Of a stretch of 64,000 nucleotides of DNA, positions 40,551 to 48,226 are shown in pieces. A program made the position numbers and the translations under genes. The notes beneath the pieces are model-generated. The model was not told the origin of the DNA and did not search any database. It saw only the letters and a program-made list of their open reading frames with translations. The stretch is from Kineosporia corallincola. Its GTDB lineage: Bacteria; Actinomycetota; Actinomycetes; Actinomycetales; Kineosporiaceae. Within the stretch, counting starts at the first letter, position 1, and every line of letters begins with the position of its first letter. The DNA is taken from the NCBI RefSeq assembly GCF_018499875.1, contig NZ_JAHBAY010000006.1:372001-436000 (forward strand), given 5' to 3'.

Positions 40551-40919
40551 GTGGACGACGACGATGACGAGTTCGTCTGGATGGACGAGGACGGTGGGCG
40601 GCTGGTCCGGCCGTACTCGGTGATCCGCGGCCGGACCAGCCCCAGCCATCGCGACCTCGACCTGTTCCAGATGGTCAGCACCCGCGACGGTCTGGTGTCC
40701 CCGCAGGTTCCGGACGCCGAGTACGGCCGGATCCTGGAGCTGTGCCGCAACCCGCTCTCGATCGCCGAGGTGGCCGCCTACTCCGGGCTGCCGATGGCGG
40801 TGGCCAAGGTGATCATCAGCGATCTGCTCGACAACGGTTACCTGGTGGCCGGTTCCAGCATGCCGGAACGCGACCCGCGGTTGCTGATGCTCATCCTCGA
40901 AGGGCTGAAACGGCTATGA
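40551..40919 (+). CDS. DUF742 protein (CvnC-type)
   Basis: 122 residues starting at GTG 40551, 3 nt after the kinase-like gene. It has the DUF742 signature 'LVRPYSVIRGRT' and the winged-helix-like 'VAKVIISDLLDNGYLV'. An acidic N-terminus (six Asp/Glu in the first eight residues) distinguishes it from the first copy. Its last 29 nt overlap the end of the convergent nirD gene. Confidence 0.9.
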   Translation: MDDDDDEFVWMDEDGGRLVRPYSVIRGRTSPSHRDLDLFQMVSTRDGLVSPQVPDAEYGRILELCRNPLSIAEVAAYSGLPMAVAKVIISDLLDNGYLVAGSSMPERDPRLLMLILEGLKRL

Positions 40920-41214
40920 GGCCGTCTTCCTCCCACACGTCCAGCACCTCCAGGTCGGGCTGACCCGACCGGGAGCAGCCGGTGGCCAGGTCCCAGGTGT
41001 TCAGGTGCAGCGGGCAGATCAGCACGGCGTCGTCGATCTGCCCGTCGGCCAGCGGGCCACCGGCGTGCGGGCAGGCCGCGGGCACCGCCCGCAGCGTGCC
41101 CGAGCGCAGGCGGAACACGGCGATCATCCGGCCTCCCAGATCGAACGCCCGGCCCTCACCGGGCGGGATCTGGCCGACCGGGCCCAGCACGACACGGGTC
41201 GACAGCGTGGTCAT
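40891..41214 (-). CDS. nirD: Nitrite reductase small subunit (Rieske protein)
   Basis: 107 residues starting at ATG 41214, overlapping the nirB stop (ATGA). The Rieske [2Fe-2S] motifs Cys-Pro-His and Cys-Pro-Leu-His are present ('ACPHAGGPLADGQ', 'LICPLHLNTWDL'). NirD is the small subunit of assimilatory NADH-nitrite reductase and sits with NirB in the cytoplasm. The last gene of the operon. Confidence 0.95.
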   Translation of the reverse strand: MTTLSTRVVLGPVGQIPPGEGRAFDLGGRMIAVFRLRSGTLRAVPAACPHAGGPLADGQIDDAVLICPLHLNTWDLATGCSRSGQPDLEVLDVWEEDGLIAVSALRG

Positions 41215-43790
41215 CCCTGGGCTCCCTCGATCGTCAGCTCGGTCTTCGGCTCGACGTCCAGAGGACGGCGCGGGTCGTGCCGCGTGGAGCGCCCGGCCCT
41301 GCCGCCCAGGGCCGTGCTGCCGTCGCGGACCGGCACCTGGGGCAGCGAGATCAGCGGCAGCGAGGGCCGGAACTGGCCGGGCACGGCCGGTTCCCGGCCC
41401 TCCTTCCAGGGGTCGCGGTAACCCTCGACGGTCTCCTGCATACGGGCGTCCAGGTCGGCGGCGATGCCCTCGGAGTCGTGCACCACCACGTCCCGGATGT
41501 GGTCCAGGCCGATCCGCGGCACGAACGCGTAGGTGCGCTCCAGCCACTTGGCGTTCTCCCGGTAGTACTGGAGGAACCGGCCGCTGATCCGCAGCACCTC
41601 CTCCGGGCTGTCCACGGTCACCAGCAGGTCGCCCTTGCGGATGTGGGCACCGGCCGCACCGCCGACGTAGATCTCCCAGCGGCCGCCGTCGACCGCCACC
41701 ACGCCGATGTCTTTCACCAGCGACTCGGCGCAGTTGCGGGGGCAGCCACTGACCGCCATCTTCACCTTGCCCGGCGACTCGATGCCCTGGAACCGGGTCT
41801 CGATCGCCACCCCGAGCGCCGTCGAGTCACCCAGGCCGAACCGGCAGAAGTCCGACCCGACACAGGTCTTCACGGTGCGGAAGCTCTTGCCGTAGGCGTA
41901 GCCGGAGGGCATGTCCAGGTCGGCCCAGACCTTGGGCAGGTCCTCCTTCGGGATGCCGAGCAGGTCGATGCGCTGCCCACCGGTCAGCTTGATCATCGGT
42001 ACCCGGTACTTCTCCGCCACGTCGGCGATGGTGCGCAGCTGCTCGATCGAGGTGACGCCGCCCTTCATCTGCGGCACCACCGAGAACGTGCCGTCGCGCT
42101 GGATGTTCGCGTGCACCCGGTCGTTGATGTAGCGGCCGTCGCGCTCGTCCACGAAGTCGTCCGGCCACATCGTGCGCAGCAGCGAGGTCAGGCCCATCTT
42201 GCTCTTCGCGTCATGGTTGCCACCCGGCGCCAGCTTCTCGAAAACCGCTGACACCGAATACAACCGGAGATCCCGGATGGCGGCCATCAGCTCGGGCTTG
42301 GCCAGTGGCACGCCCGGCACGTAGTAGTGCTCCGCCGGGTCGTTCCGCACGTCGTCGCCGGCGGCCCACTCGACGATCTGCCGCACCAGCGACCTGCACG
42401 AGCCGCAGCCCTTGCCGGCCCGGGTCCGGTCCATCACGCCGGACACCGTCTTGGTGCCGTCCGCAACGCATTTCACCAGCGTGCCCTTGCTGACGCCGTT
42501 GCAGTTGCACACCTGTGCGTCGTCCGACAGTTCGGCCACCCCGACCTCGGCCGCCGGGGTGCCCAGGTCGAACAGCAGGTTGACCCGCTCCTCGGGCAGC
42601 TCCTGCCCCTGGTCGAAGGCCTGGATCAGGAACGACACCTTGTTCACGTCACCGACCAGGGTGGCACCGACCAGCCGCCCGTCACGGATGATCACGCTCT
42701 TGTACACGCCCCGGCGCGGCTCGCTGAACACCACGAACTCGTCGTCGTCGCGCTCCGGCGCGGTGATCCCCATCGAGGCCACGTCGACCCCGGCCACCTT
42801 GAGCTTCGTGGTGATCCGGGAGCCGTGGTAGGCGGCGTCGGGGGCGGCGCCGGTGAGCACGTCGGCCAGCACCCGGGCCTGCTCCCAGATCGGTGCGACC
42901 AGGCCGTAGACCTCGCCGCGGTGCTGGGCGCACTCACCCACCGCGAACACGTCCGGGTCGTCGGCCGAGCACATCCGGTCGTCCACCACCACGGCGCGTT
43001 CCACGGTGAACCCGCTGGTCTCGGCGAACTCCACGTTGGCCCGGATGCCGGCCGCGAGAACCACCAGGTCGCAGGGAATCTCGGTGCCGTCCTTGAGCAG
43101 CACCCCGCGCACCCGGTCGTCCCCGACCACCTGCGAGGCCAGGGCACCGGTGCGCACCCCGATCCCCATCGCCTCGATGCTGCGCCGCAGGATTCCGCCG
43201 CCCTGCTCGTCGAGCTGCATGTTCATCAGGTGCCCCATGGCGTGCAGCACCTCGACCCGCACCCCGTGCGACTGGAGACCACGTGCCGCCTCCAGGCCCA
43301 GCAGACCGCCGCCGATCACCACGGCCCGCTCGTGAGCCTGGGCCAGCCGGACGATCTCGCGGGTGTCGTCGAGCGTGCGGAACCCGACGACGCCCTCCAG
43401 CAGGCTGCCGTCGTCGCGGCGCACACCGTTCATCGGCGGCACGAACGAGCGGCTGCCGGTGGCGATCACCAGAACGTCGTAGGGAGTGGCACTTCCGTCG
43501 TCGCCGTAGACCAGTTTGGCGAACCGGTCGATCCGGTCGATCCGCACCGGAACCCGCAGCGTGATCGCGTTGCTCTCGTACCAGGCCAGGTCGTTGAGGA
43601 AGATGCCGGACTCCTCCTCCTCGCCGGAGAGCACGTGGGAGAGCGCGATCCGGTTGTAGTTGCCGTACGGCTCGTCGCCGAACACGGTGATGTCGAACAT
43701 CTCGCCGCCGCCCCGTTCGAGGATCTCCTCGATCGTGCGGCCCGCCGCCATCCCGTTGCCGACGACGACCAGGCGCCGTTTCGCGTTCAC
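41211..43790 (-). CDS. nirB: Nitrite reductase large subunit
   Basis: 859 residues, standard for NirB. Domain order: FAD/NAD(P)H-binding ('VVVGNGMAAGRTIEEILE', 'VVIGGGLLGLEAARGL'), a BFD-like [2Fe-2S] region ('VCNCNGVSKGTLVKC', 'GKGCGSCRSLV'), then the sirohaem/[4Fe-4S] half with 'TGGQRIDLLGI', 'CVGSDFCRFG' and 'SGCPRNCAE'. The four cysteines of the last two motifs hold the cluster and sirohaem. It reduces nitrite to ammonium. The GTG start overlaps the upstream small gene (GTGA). Confidence 0.97.
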   Translation of the reverse strand: MNAKRRLVVVGNGMAAGRTIEEILERGGGEMFDITVFGDEPYGNYNRIALSHVLSGEEEESGIFLNDLAWYESNAITLRVPVRIDRIDRFAKLVYGDDGSATPYDVLVIATGSRSFVPPMNGVRRDDGSLLEGVVGFRTLDDTREIVRLAQAHERAVVIGGGLLGLEAARGLQSHGVRVEVLHAMGHLMNMQLDEQGGGILRRSIEAMGIGVRTGALASQVVGDDRVRGVLLKDGTEIPCDLVVLAAGIRANVEFAETSGFTVERAVVVDDRMCSADDPDVFAVGECAQHRGEVYGLVAPIWEQARVLADVLTGAAPDAAYHGSRITTKLKVAGVDVASMGITAPERDDDEFVVFSEPRRGVYKSVIIRDGRLVGATLVGDVNKVSFLIQAFDQGQELPEERVNLLFDLGTPAAEVGVAELSDDAQVCNCNGVSKGTLVKCVADGTKTVSGVMDRTRAGKGCGSCRSLVRQIVEWAAGDDVRNDPAEHYYVPGVPLAKPELMAAIRDLRLYSVSAVFEKLAPGGNHDAKSKMGLTSLLRTMWPDDFVDERDGRYINDRVHANIQRDGTFSVVPQMKGGVTSIEQLRTIADVAEKYRVPMIKLTGGQRIDLLGIPKEDLPKVWADLDMPSGYAYGKSFRTVKTCVGSDFCRFGLGDSTALGVAIETRFQGIESPGKVKMAVSGCPRNCAESLVKDIGVVAVDGGRWEIYVGGAAGAHIRKGDLLVTVDSPEEVLRISGRFLQYYRENAKWLERTYAFVPRIGLDHIRDVVVHDSEGIAADLDARMQETVEGYRDPWKEGREPAVPGQFRPSLPLISLPQVPVRDGSTALGGRAGRSTRHDPRRPLDVEPKTELTIEGAQG

Positions 43791-44134
43791 ACCTCCACCA
43801 GCCCGAAGTCGATCACCAGCGTGCCGTCGAGCTCTTCCGGCGCGGCCACGTGCAGCTCGAGAACCGTTCCTCCGAGCAGGTCCTCGACCACCCGCAGCGG
43901 CACGTGCACGTCCGAGCGGGCACCGATCGGGAAGTAGCGCATCGGTGAGCCGTCGCGCATCAGCACCACCGTGATCAGCTCGGCCGCGGAGTTCCCGCCC
44001 CGGAAGTACAGGGCCTGGGCGGTCTTTCCCTCCGGCACCGTGTAGGACAGGGCCGGGTCGACGGGGCCGGGCTTGTGCTGCCCCTGCCCGGTGAAGGCGT
44101 AGATCCCCTGGAGGAAGCGCGGACTGCTGTGCAT
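43787..44134 (-). CDS. Conserved small protein of the nirB operon, function unknown
   Basis: 115 residues from ATG 44134 (GAGGAG upstream). It is rich in beta-strand-like stretches ('LSYTVPEGKTAQALYFRGGN', 'AELITVVLMRDGSPMRYFPI', 'GTVLELHVAAPEELDGT') and has no membrane segment or cysteine. I believe similar proteins precede nirB in other bacteria but cannot name the family. Coupling to nirB by GTGA suggests a role in assembling or supporting nitrite reductase. It could be a small beta-sandwich binding protein. Confidence 0.6.
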   Translation of the reverse strand: MHSSPRFLQGIYAFTGQGQHKPGPVDPALSYTVPEGKTAQALYFRGGNSAAELITVVLMRDGSPMRYFPIGARSDVHVPLRVVEDLLGGTVLELHVAAPEELDGTLVIDFGLVEV

Positions 44135-44159
44135 GGTGGGTTCTCCTCGTTGTGCTGGT

Positions 44160-45302
44160 CTAGGTCGGTTCCCCGGCAACCGCGGGGTCGGATGTCACGA
44201 CGAGCCGGTACCCGCGTTTCACCACGGTCTGCACCAGGGCCGGCGTGCCGAGCGCCGCCCGCAGCCGGGCCACCGCCACCTCCACGGCGTGCAGGTCGCC
44301 CGCCCCGGGCAGCGCCGTCAGCAGCGTGGCCCGGTCGACCACGTGCCCCGGGCGGCGGGCCAGCTCGCGCAGGATCGCCATCGGCGCCGGCGAGAGGGTG
44401 AGCAGCGTGCCGTCGAGCAGGGCGCCCTGGCCCCGCACCTCCAGCACCCCGGCGGCGGTGCGCAGGGAGCGCACCCGGGTGCCGGTCAGATGGTCCACCG
44501 TGGCCCGGATCAGCGCACCGAGCCGGCCCCGGTCCGGGATCAGCGGGCTCAGCCCGGCGTCGATCAGGGGTTTCGCGGTGATCTGGCCGACCGCGGCCGC
44601 CACCACGTCGGTGCGCAGGGCCGCCACCAGCTGCTCGTGACGGCCCATCCGCCCGGCCGCCGCGAGGAAGGCCTCGGCGCCGGGGGCACTGGTGAACAGC
44701 ACCGCGTCGACCGTGCGGTTGCAGGTGGCCTCGATCGAGCGTTCCACGGCCACCGGGTCGGGCGCCGGGCCCCAGCGGTACACCCGCACCGGCACCACCT
44801 CGGCCCCGGCCAGCCGCAGCCGGTCGAGCAGCGCCTCGTCGCGACTGCCGTGCAGCTGCACCACCACCCGGCGGCCCGCCACCCCCCGGGCGATCAGCGA
44901 GTCCACCGCCTCGGAGGTGGTCTCCGACGCGGCCGACCAGCTCTCGATCAGCCCGGCGGCGCGGATCGCCCCGCGGGCCTTGGGACCGCGCGCCAGGATG
45001 CGCGCCTCGGCGAGCACCTCCAGCAGGTGCGGTGCCAGGCCCACCGAGTCGGCGGTCTCGATCCAGCCGCGGAACCCGATCGCCGTGGTGACGATCACGG
45101 CGTCCGGTGGCTGCTGCACCACTTTGGCTGTCGCGTCGATCAATTCGTCGTCCTCTTCGAGAGGCAGGTAACGCAGGGTCGGGGCCTGGATCACCCCGGC
45201 CCCACGCCGGGCGAAGTTGGCGGCCAGCTCGTCGGCGCGCCGGTCGCAGGTGAGCAGTACGGAGAACCCGGTGAGGGTCTCGCGGGGGCCGTCGGGGACC
45301 AT
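44160..45302 (-). CDS. Uroporphyrinogen-III synthase fused to a winged-helix DNA-binding domain
   Basis: 380 residues from ATG 45302 (GGAGG 11 nt upstream; a GTG at 45314 is possible). Residues about 5-255 form a HemD-like bilobed domain ('GFSVLLTCDRRADELAANFA', 'VDAVLFTSAPGAEAFL'); about 275-370 form an OmpR-type winged helix ('LSPAPMAILRELARRPGHVV', 'HAVEVAVARLRAAL'). Sirohaem, the cofactor of NirB, is made from uroporphyrinogen III, so the protein may combine pathway enzyme or ligand sensing with regulation. It lies 25 nt before the nirB-associated gene, in the same operon. Similar fusions occur beside nitrite-reductase genes in actinobacteria. Confidence 0.88.
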   Translation of the reverse strand: MVPDGPRETLTGFSVLLTCDRRADELAANFARRGAGVIQAPTLRYLPLEEDDELIDATAKVVQQPPDAVIVTTAIGFRGWIETADSVGLAPHLLEVLAEARILARGPKARGAIRAAGLIESWSAASETTSEAVDSLIARGVAGRRVVVQLHGSRDEALLDRLRLAGAEVVPVRVYRWGPAPDPVAVERSIEATCNRTVDAVLFTSAPGAEAFLAAAGRMGRHEQLVAALRTDVVAAAVGQITAKPLIDAGLSPLIPDRGRLGALIRATVDHLTGTRVRSLRTAAGVLEVRGQGALLDGTLLTLSPAPMAILRELARRPGHVVDRATLLTALPGAGDLHAVEVAVARLRAALGTPALVQTVVKRGYRLVVTSDPAVAGEPT

Positions 45303-45384
45303 GACTGTGCACACCTCCGGGAGTTAACGGCTGCCAAACCCTAAGCTGGCCGCCGTCTTCGGCACAGTCAGGTGCGGACGTGGA

Positions 45385-46734
45385 TCAAATCCCCTCGCGG
45401 GACGGAAGACTCCCCCTGCGGACGTAGCGGAACCAGGTCACGGCCAGGAGAACCAGGAAGAAGGCCAGGTAAAACTTCAGCGCCGGCTGGATGCTGCCGT
45501 AGTGCGAATTGGACCAGGCGTAGCAGATCGGGACGAGGAACCCGCCGAAGGCCCCGATCGAGCTGATCACCCCGAGCGCCCCGGCGGCCTCGCGGCGCAT
45601 CGTCAGCATCGTCTCCGGAGAGCCGCCGGCCGCCTGGCCCCGGGAGTGGAACAGCCGCGGGATCATCCGGTAGGTGGAACCGTTGCCGACGCCGGTGGCG
45701 ACGAACAGGAACATGAAGCTGACGAAGAACAGCGCCAGGTTCTGGTGCTGCACCGACCACAGGGCCGCGAAGGCGCCGACCGCGAGCCCGGCGAAACTGG
45801 CCACGGTCACCTGCGCCCCGCCGATCCGGTCGGACAGCAGGCCACCCAGCGGGCGGGCCAGCGAGCCGATGCCGGCCCCGAGGAAGGCCCAGGTCAAGGC
45901 GATGTCCTGGCGCTCGAACACGGTCTTGAGCAGGGTCGGGAAGGCCGAGGAGTAGCCGATGAACGAGCCGAACGTGCCGATGTAGAGCAGCGACATCACC
46001 CAGGTGTCGGTGTGCCGCAGCGAGCGCCAGTACGGCCTGGCGTCGGTCTTCGCGTCGGTCAGGTTGTCCATGAACAGCATCGCGCAGACGGCGGCGATCA
46101 CGGCCAGCGGGATGTACATCAGACCGGCCCAGGCCAGGGCCACGCCGCTGCCGAGCACGATCACCTGCGGCACCAGCTTCTGCACCACGGCCACGCCGAG
46201 GTTGCCGCCGGCCGCGTTCAGGCCGAGCACGAAGCCCTTCTCCTTCTCCGGGTAGAAGAACGAGATGTTGGCCATGCTGGAGGCGAAGTTGCCACCGCCC
46301 AGACCGGCCGTGGCGGCGATCAGAAGCAGTGTGCCGTAACCGATCTCCGGCCGCTCGACGGCCCAGGCCAGGCCCGCGCAGGGGATCAGCAGGAGCAGGG
46401 CCGAGGCGACGGTCCAGTTGCGGCCGCCGAACCTCGGCACGGCGAACGTGTAGGGCAGGCGCAGGAAGGCCCCGACGCCGCTGGGAACCGCCGTCAGCCA
46501 CAGGGTCTGGCTGGTGGACAGGTTCCAGCCGACGTCGCCGAGCCGGACCACGACGATGCTCCAGAGCAGCCAGACGGAGAAGCCGATGTGCTCGGCGAAG
46601 ATCGAGAAGATCAGGTTGCGGCGGGCGATCGGCCTGCCGGTCTCCTGCCAGAACACCGGGTCCTCGGGGTCCCAGTGGTCGATCCACCGGCCGGCGGTGG
46701 GGGCTGTTGCGGGTACGGCGATGGTCTCGGCCAT
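45385..46734 (-). CDS. narK: NarK-type nitrate/nitrite transporter
   Basis: 449 residues with about 12 membrane helices. NarK features are clear: 'FAEHIGFSVWLLWSIVVV', the glycine-rich nitrate signature 'AATAGLGGGNFASSMANISF', 'GLNAAGGNLGVAVVQ' and 'GAGIGSLARPLGGLLSDRIG'. It imports nitrate or exchanges nitrate and nitrite, feeding the NirBD enzyme coded downstream on the same strand. A GlnR-like box lies 68-105 nt upstream of its start. Confidence 0.95.
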   Translation of the reverse strand: MAETIAVPATAPTAGRWIDHWDPEDPVFWQETGRPIARRNLIFSIFAEHIGFSVWLLWSIVVVRLGDVGWNLSTSQTLWLTAVPSGVGAFLRLPYTFAVPRFGGRNWTVASALLLLIPCAGLAWAVERPEIGYGTLLLIAATAGLGGGNFASSMANISFFYPEKEKGFVLGLNAAGGNLGVAVVQKLVPQVIVLGSGVALAWAGLMYIPLAVIAAVCAMLFMDNLTDAKTDARPYWRSLRHTDTWVMSLLYIGTFGSFIGYSSAFPTLLKTVFERQDIALTWAFLGAGIGSLARPLGGLLSDRIGGAQVTVASFAGLAVGAFAALWSVQHQNLALFFVSFMFLFVATGVGNGSTYRMIPRLFHSRGQAAGGSPETMLTMRREAAGALGVISSIGAFGGFLVPICYAWSNSHYGSIQPALKFYLAFFLVLLAVTWFRYVRRGSLPSREGI

Positions 46735-46801
46735 CAGGGGCTCCTCGGGCGAAGGGGTCCATAGCAGGACGACGCGCGGTTCCCGACGTTAGGAATCGCG
46801 T

Positions 46802-46839
46802 GTTACCCGGCCACCTCGCCGTCGTTACCCGGTCGCAAC
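46802..46839. promoter_or_regulatory. GlnR-type nitrogen box upstream of narK
   Basis: On the + strand: GTTAC, 6 nt, ACCTC, 6 nt, GTTAC, 6 nt, GCAAC (46802-46839). This is the GlnR arrangement of Streptomyces (GTnAC-n6-GAAAC, repeated every 11 bp), with two perfect a-sites, one good b-site (GCAAC) and one poor (ACCTC). GlnR activates nitrate/nitrite assimilation when nitrogen is scarce. Confidence 0.65.
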
Positions 46840-46889
46840 GTTGTTCTCTCAGCGCCGCCCCCGCGCTGTGAGGTGCGCCCGCGCGTCCC

Positions 46890-48140
46890 CTACGAAGGAA
46901 GCGGGATGCCGGTGAAAACGCCGTCCGGGTCGTACTTCTGCTTCACCCGGGTCAGCCGTTCCGCGTTCGTGCCCCAGGCCCGCGCGATCTGGTCGTGGTC
47001 GTCCGGGCCGAGCACGTTCGGATAGCCGCCGGGCAGGGCGTGCGCGGCGGCGTCCCGCCAGATCCGCCGGGCCCACTCCCGGTGCGGCTGCGGGTCACCG
47101 TCCCGCCAGCCGGCCACCAGCTCGAGCATGAAGTGCTCGTGACGTTCCGCGAAAGCCGTTGCCTCGGGCGCCACCCGGGTGGCCTGGCCGTGGAAGTGGT
47201 GCATGGCGAAGGCGTCGTCCGCACCGACGGCCGAGTCCCCCGCCTCCACCAGCAGATCGATCACCGGATCGGTGAGCGCCGGCAGACTGCGGGTGCGCAG
47301 GTACCAGCTGCGGCCGTCCGCGGCGAAGAGCCGCTCGGTGGCCACCAGCTGCTCCGTCAGGGGAATCCGGGCGACCTGTGAGCTGATCGTCGTCCCCAGT
47401 TTGCCGATGTCACCCACCCACCGCTCGCCCTGGGCCGCACCACCCACCCAGGTCGGGCTCAGGGCGAGCACGCGGGTGCCGTCGGGCAGGCCGAGCGACG
47501 CGATGTGCACGGTCAGCTCGTCGGGCACGCCGGGCACCAGGGCGGCCCAGCCGCGCAGCACCGACCCGGCCCGGTCCCAGGGGAAGAGCACCGACCCGGC
47601 CAGGGCGGTGGCGAACGGGCGCAGCCGCAGCCGCAGGTCGGTGACCACGCCGAAGTTGCCGCCCCCGCCCCGCAGGGCCCAGAACAGGTCGGGCTCGTGC
47701 TCGGCGTCGGCGAACACCACCCGGCCGTCGGCCAGCACCACCTCGGCCCCGACGATCAGGTCGCAGGCCGGCCCGGCGCTGCCCAGCTGGGGCCCGTAAC
47801 CGCCGCCGAGGGCCAGCCCGGCCATGCCGACCGAGCCGACCGTGCCGGTGACCACGGTCTGCCCGGCGGTGACGGCGGTCTCCATCACGTCGAGCGAGGT
47901 GGCACCGCCGCCGGCGTGGGCCACGTCCGCGGTGACACCGACCCGGTTCATCGGTGAGAGGTCGATCACCAGCCCGCCCTCCCGCACGGCACGGCCCGCC
48001 CAGTCGTGCCCGCCACCGGCCACGGAGAGCGCGAGACCCCGTTGCCGAGCAGCCAGAATCGCGGCGCCGACCTGTTCTTTCGTGGCACAGCGGACAATCT
48101 CGGCGGGCTTCGTCGTGATCCCCGCGTTCCACAGTTTCAT
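46890..48140 (-). CDS. FAD-linked oxidase (berberine-bridge-like)
   Basis: 416 residues from ATG 48140. The FAD-binding PCMH domain has 'LSVAGGGHDWAGRAV' (the His is the usual covalent FAD site) and 'FWALRGGGGNFGVVT'; the C-terminus has the BBE segment ('VKQKYDPDGVF'; Tyr-Asp-Pro). The second covalent link (Cys) of bicovalent enzymes is not obvious. No secretion signal. It oxidises an unknown sugar or alcohol using O2. It is divergent from the AldO-like gene with 86 nt between starts. Confidence 0.9.
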   Translation of the reverse strand: MKLWNAGITTKPAEIVRCATKEQVGAAILAARQRGLALSVAGGGHDWAGRAVREGGLVIDLSPMNRVGVTADVAHAGGGATSLDVMETAVTAGQTVVTGTVGSVGMAGLALGGGYGPQLGSAGPACDLIVGAEVVLADGRVVFADAEHEPDLFWALRGGGGNFGVVTDLRLRLRPFATALAGSVLFPWDRAGSVLRGWAALVPGVPDELTVHIASLGLPDGTRVLALSPTWVGGAAQGERWVGDIGKLGTTISSQVARIPLTEQLVATERLFAADGRSWYLRTRSLPALTDPVIDLLVEAGDSAVGADDAFAMHHFHGQATRVAPEATAFAERHEHFMLELVAGWRDGDPQPHREWARRIWRDAAAHALPGGYPNVLGPDDHDQIARAWGTNAERLTRVKQKYDPDGVFTGIPLPS

Positions 48141-48226
48141 GGGCCACCACGCTATTGCGGCTGATCCCCGAATGGCAGGATCGACGCAGCTCCACACGGT
48201 TGTGGGCAGGAAGAGAGGAACACGGC

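Noticed and set aside
38226-40649. An 807-codon minus-strand frame over the NIT-domain kinase
   Set aside because: The sense gene carries sensor, HAMP and HATPase motifs. The antisense composition is typical of a shadow frame.
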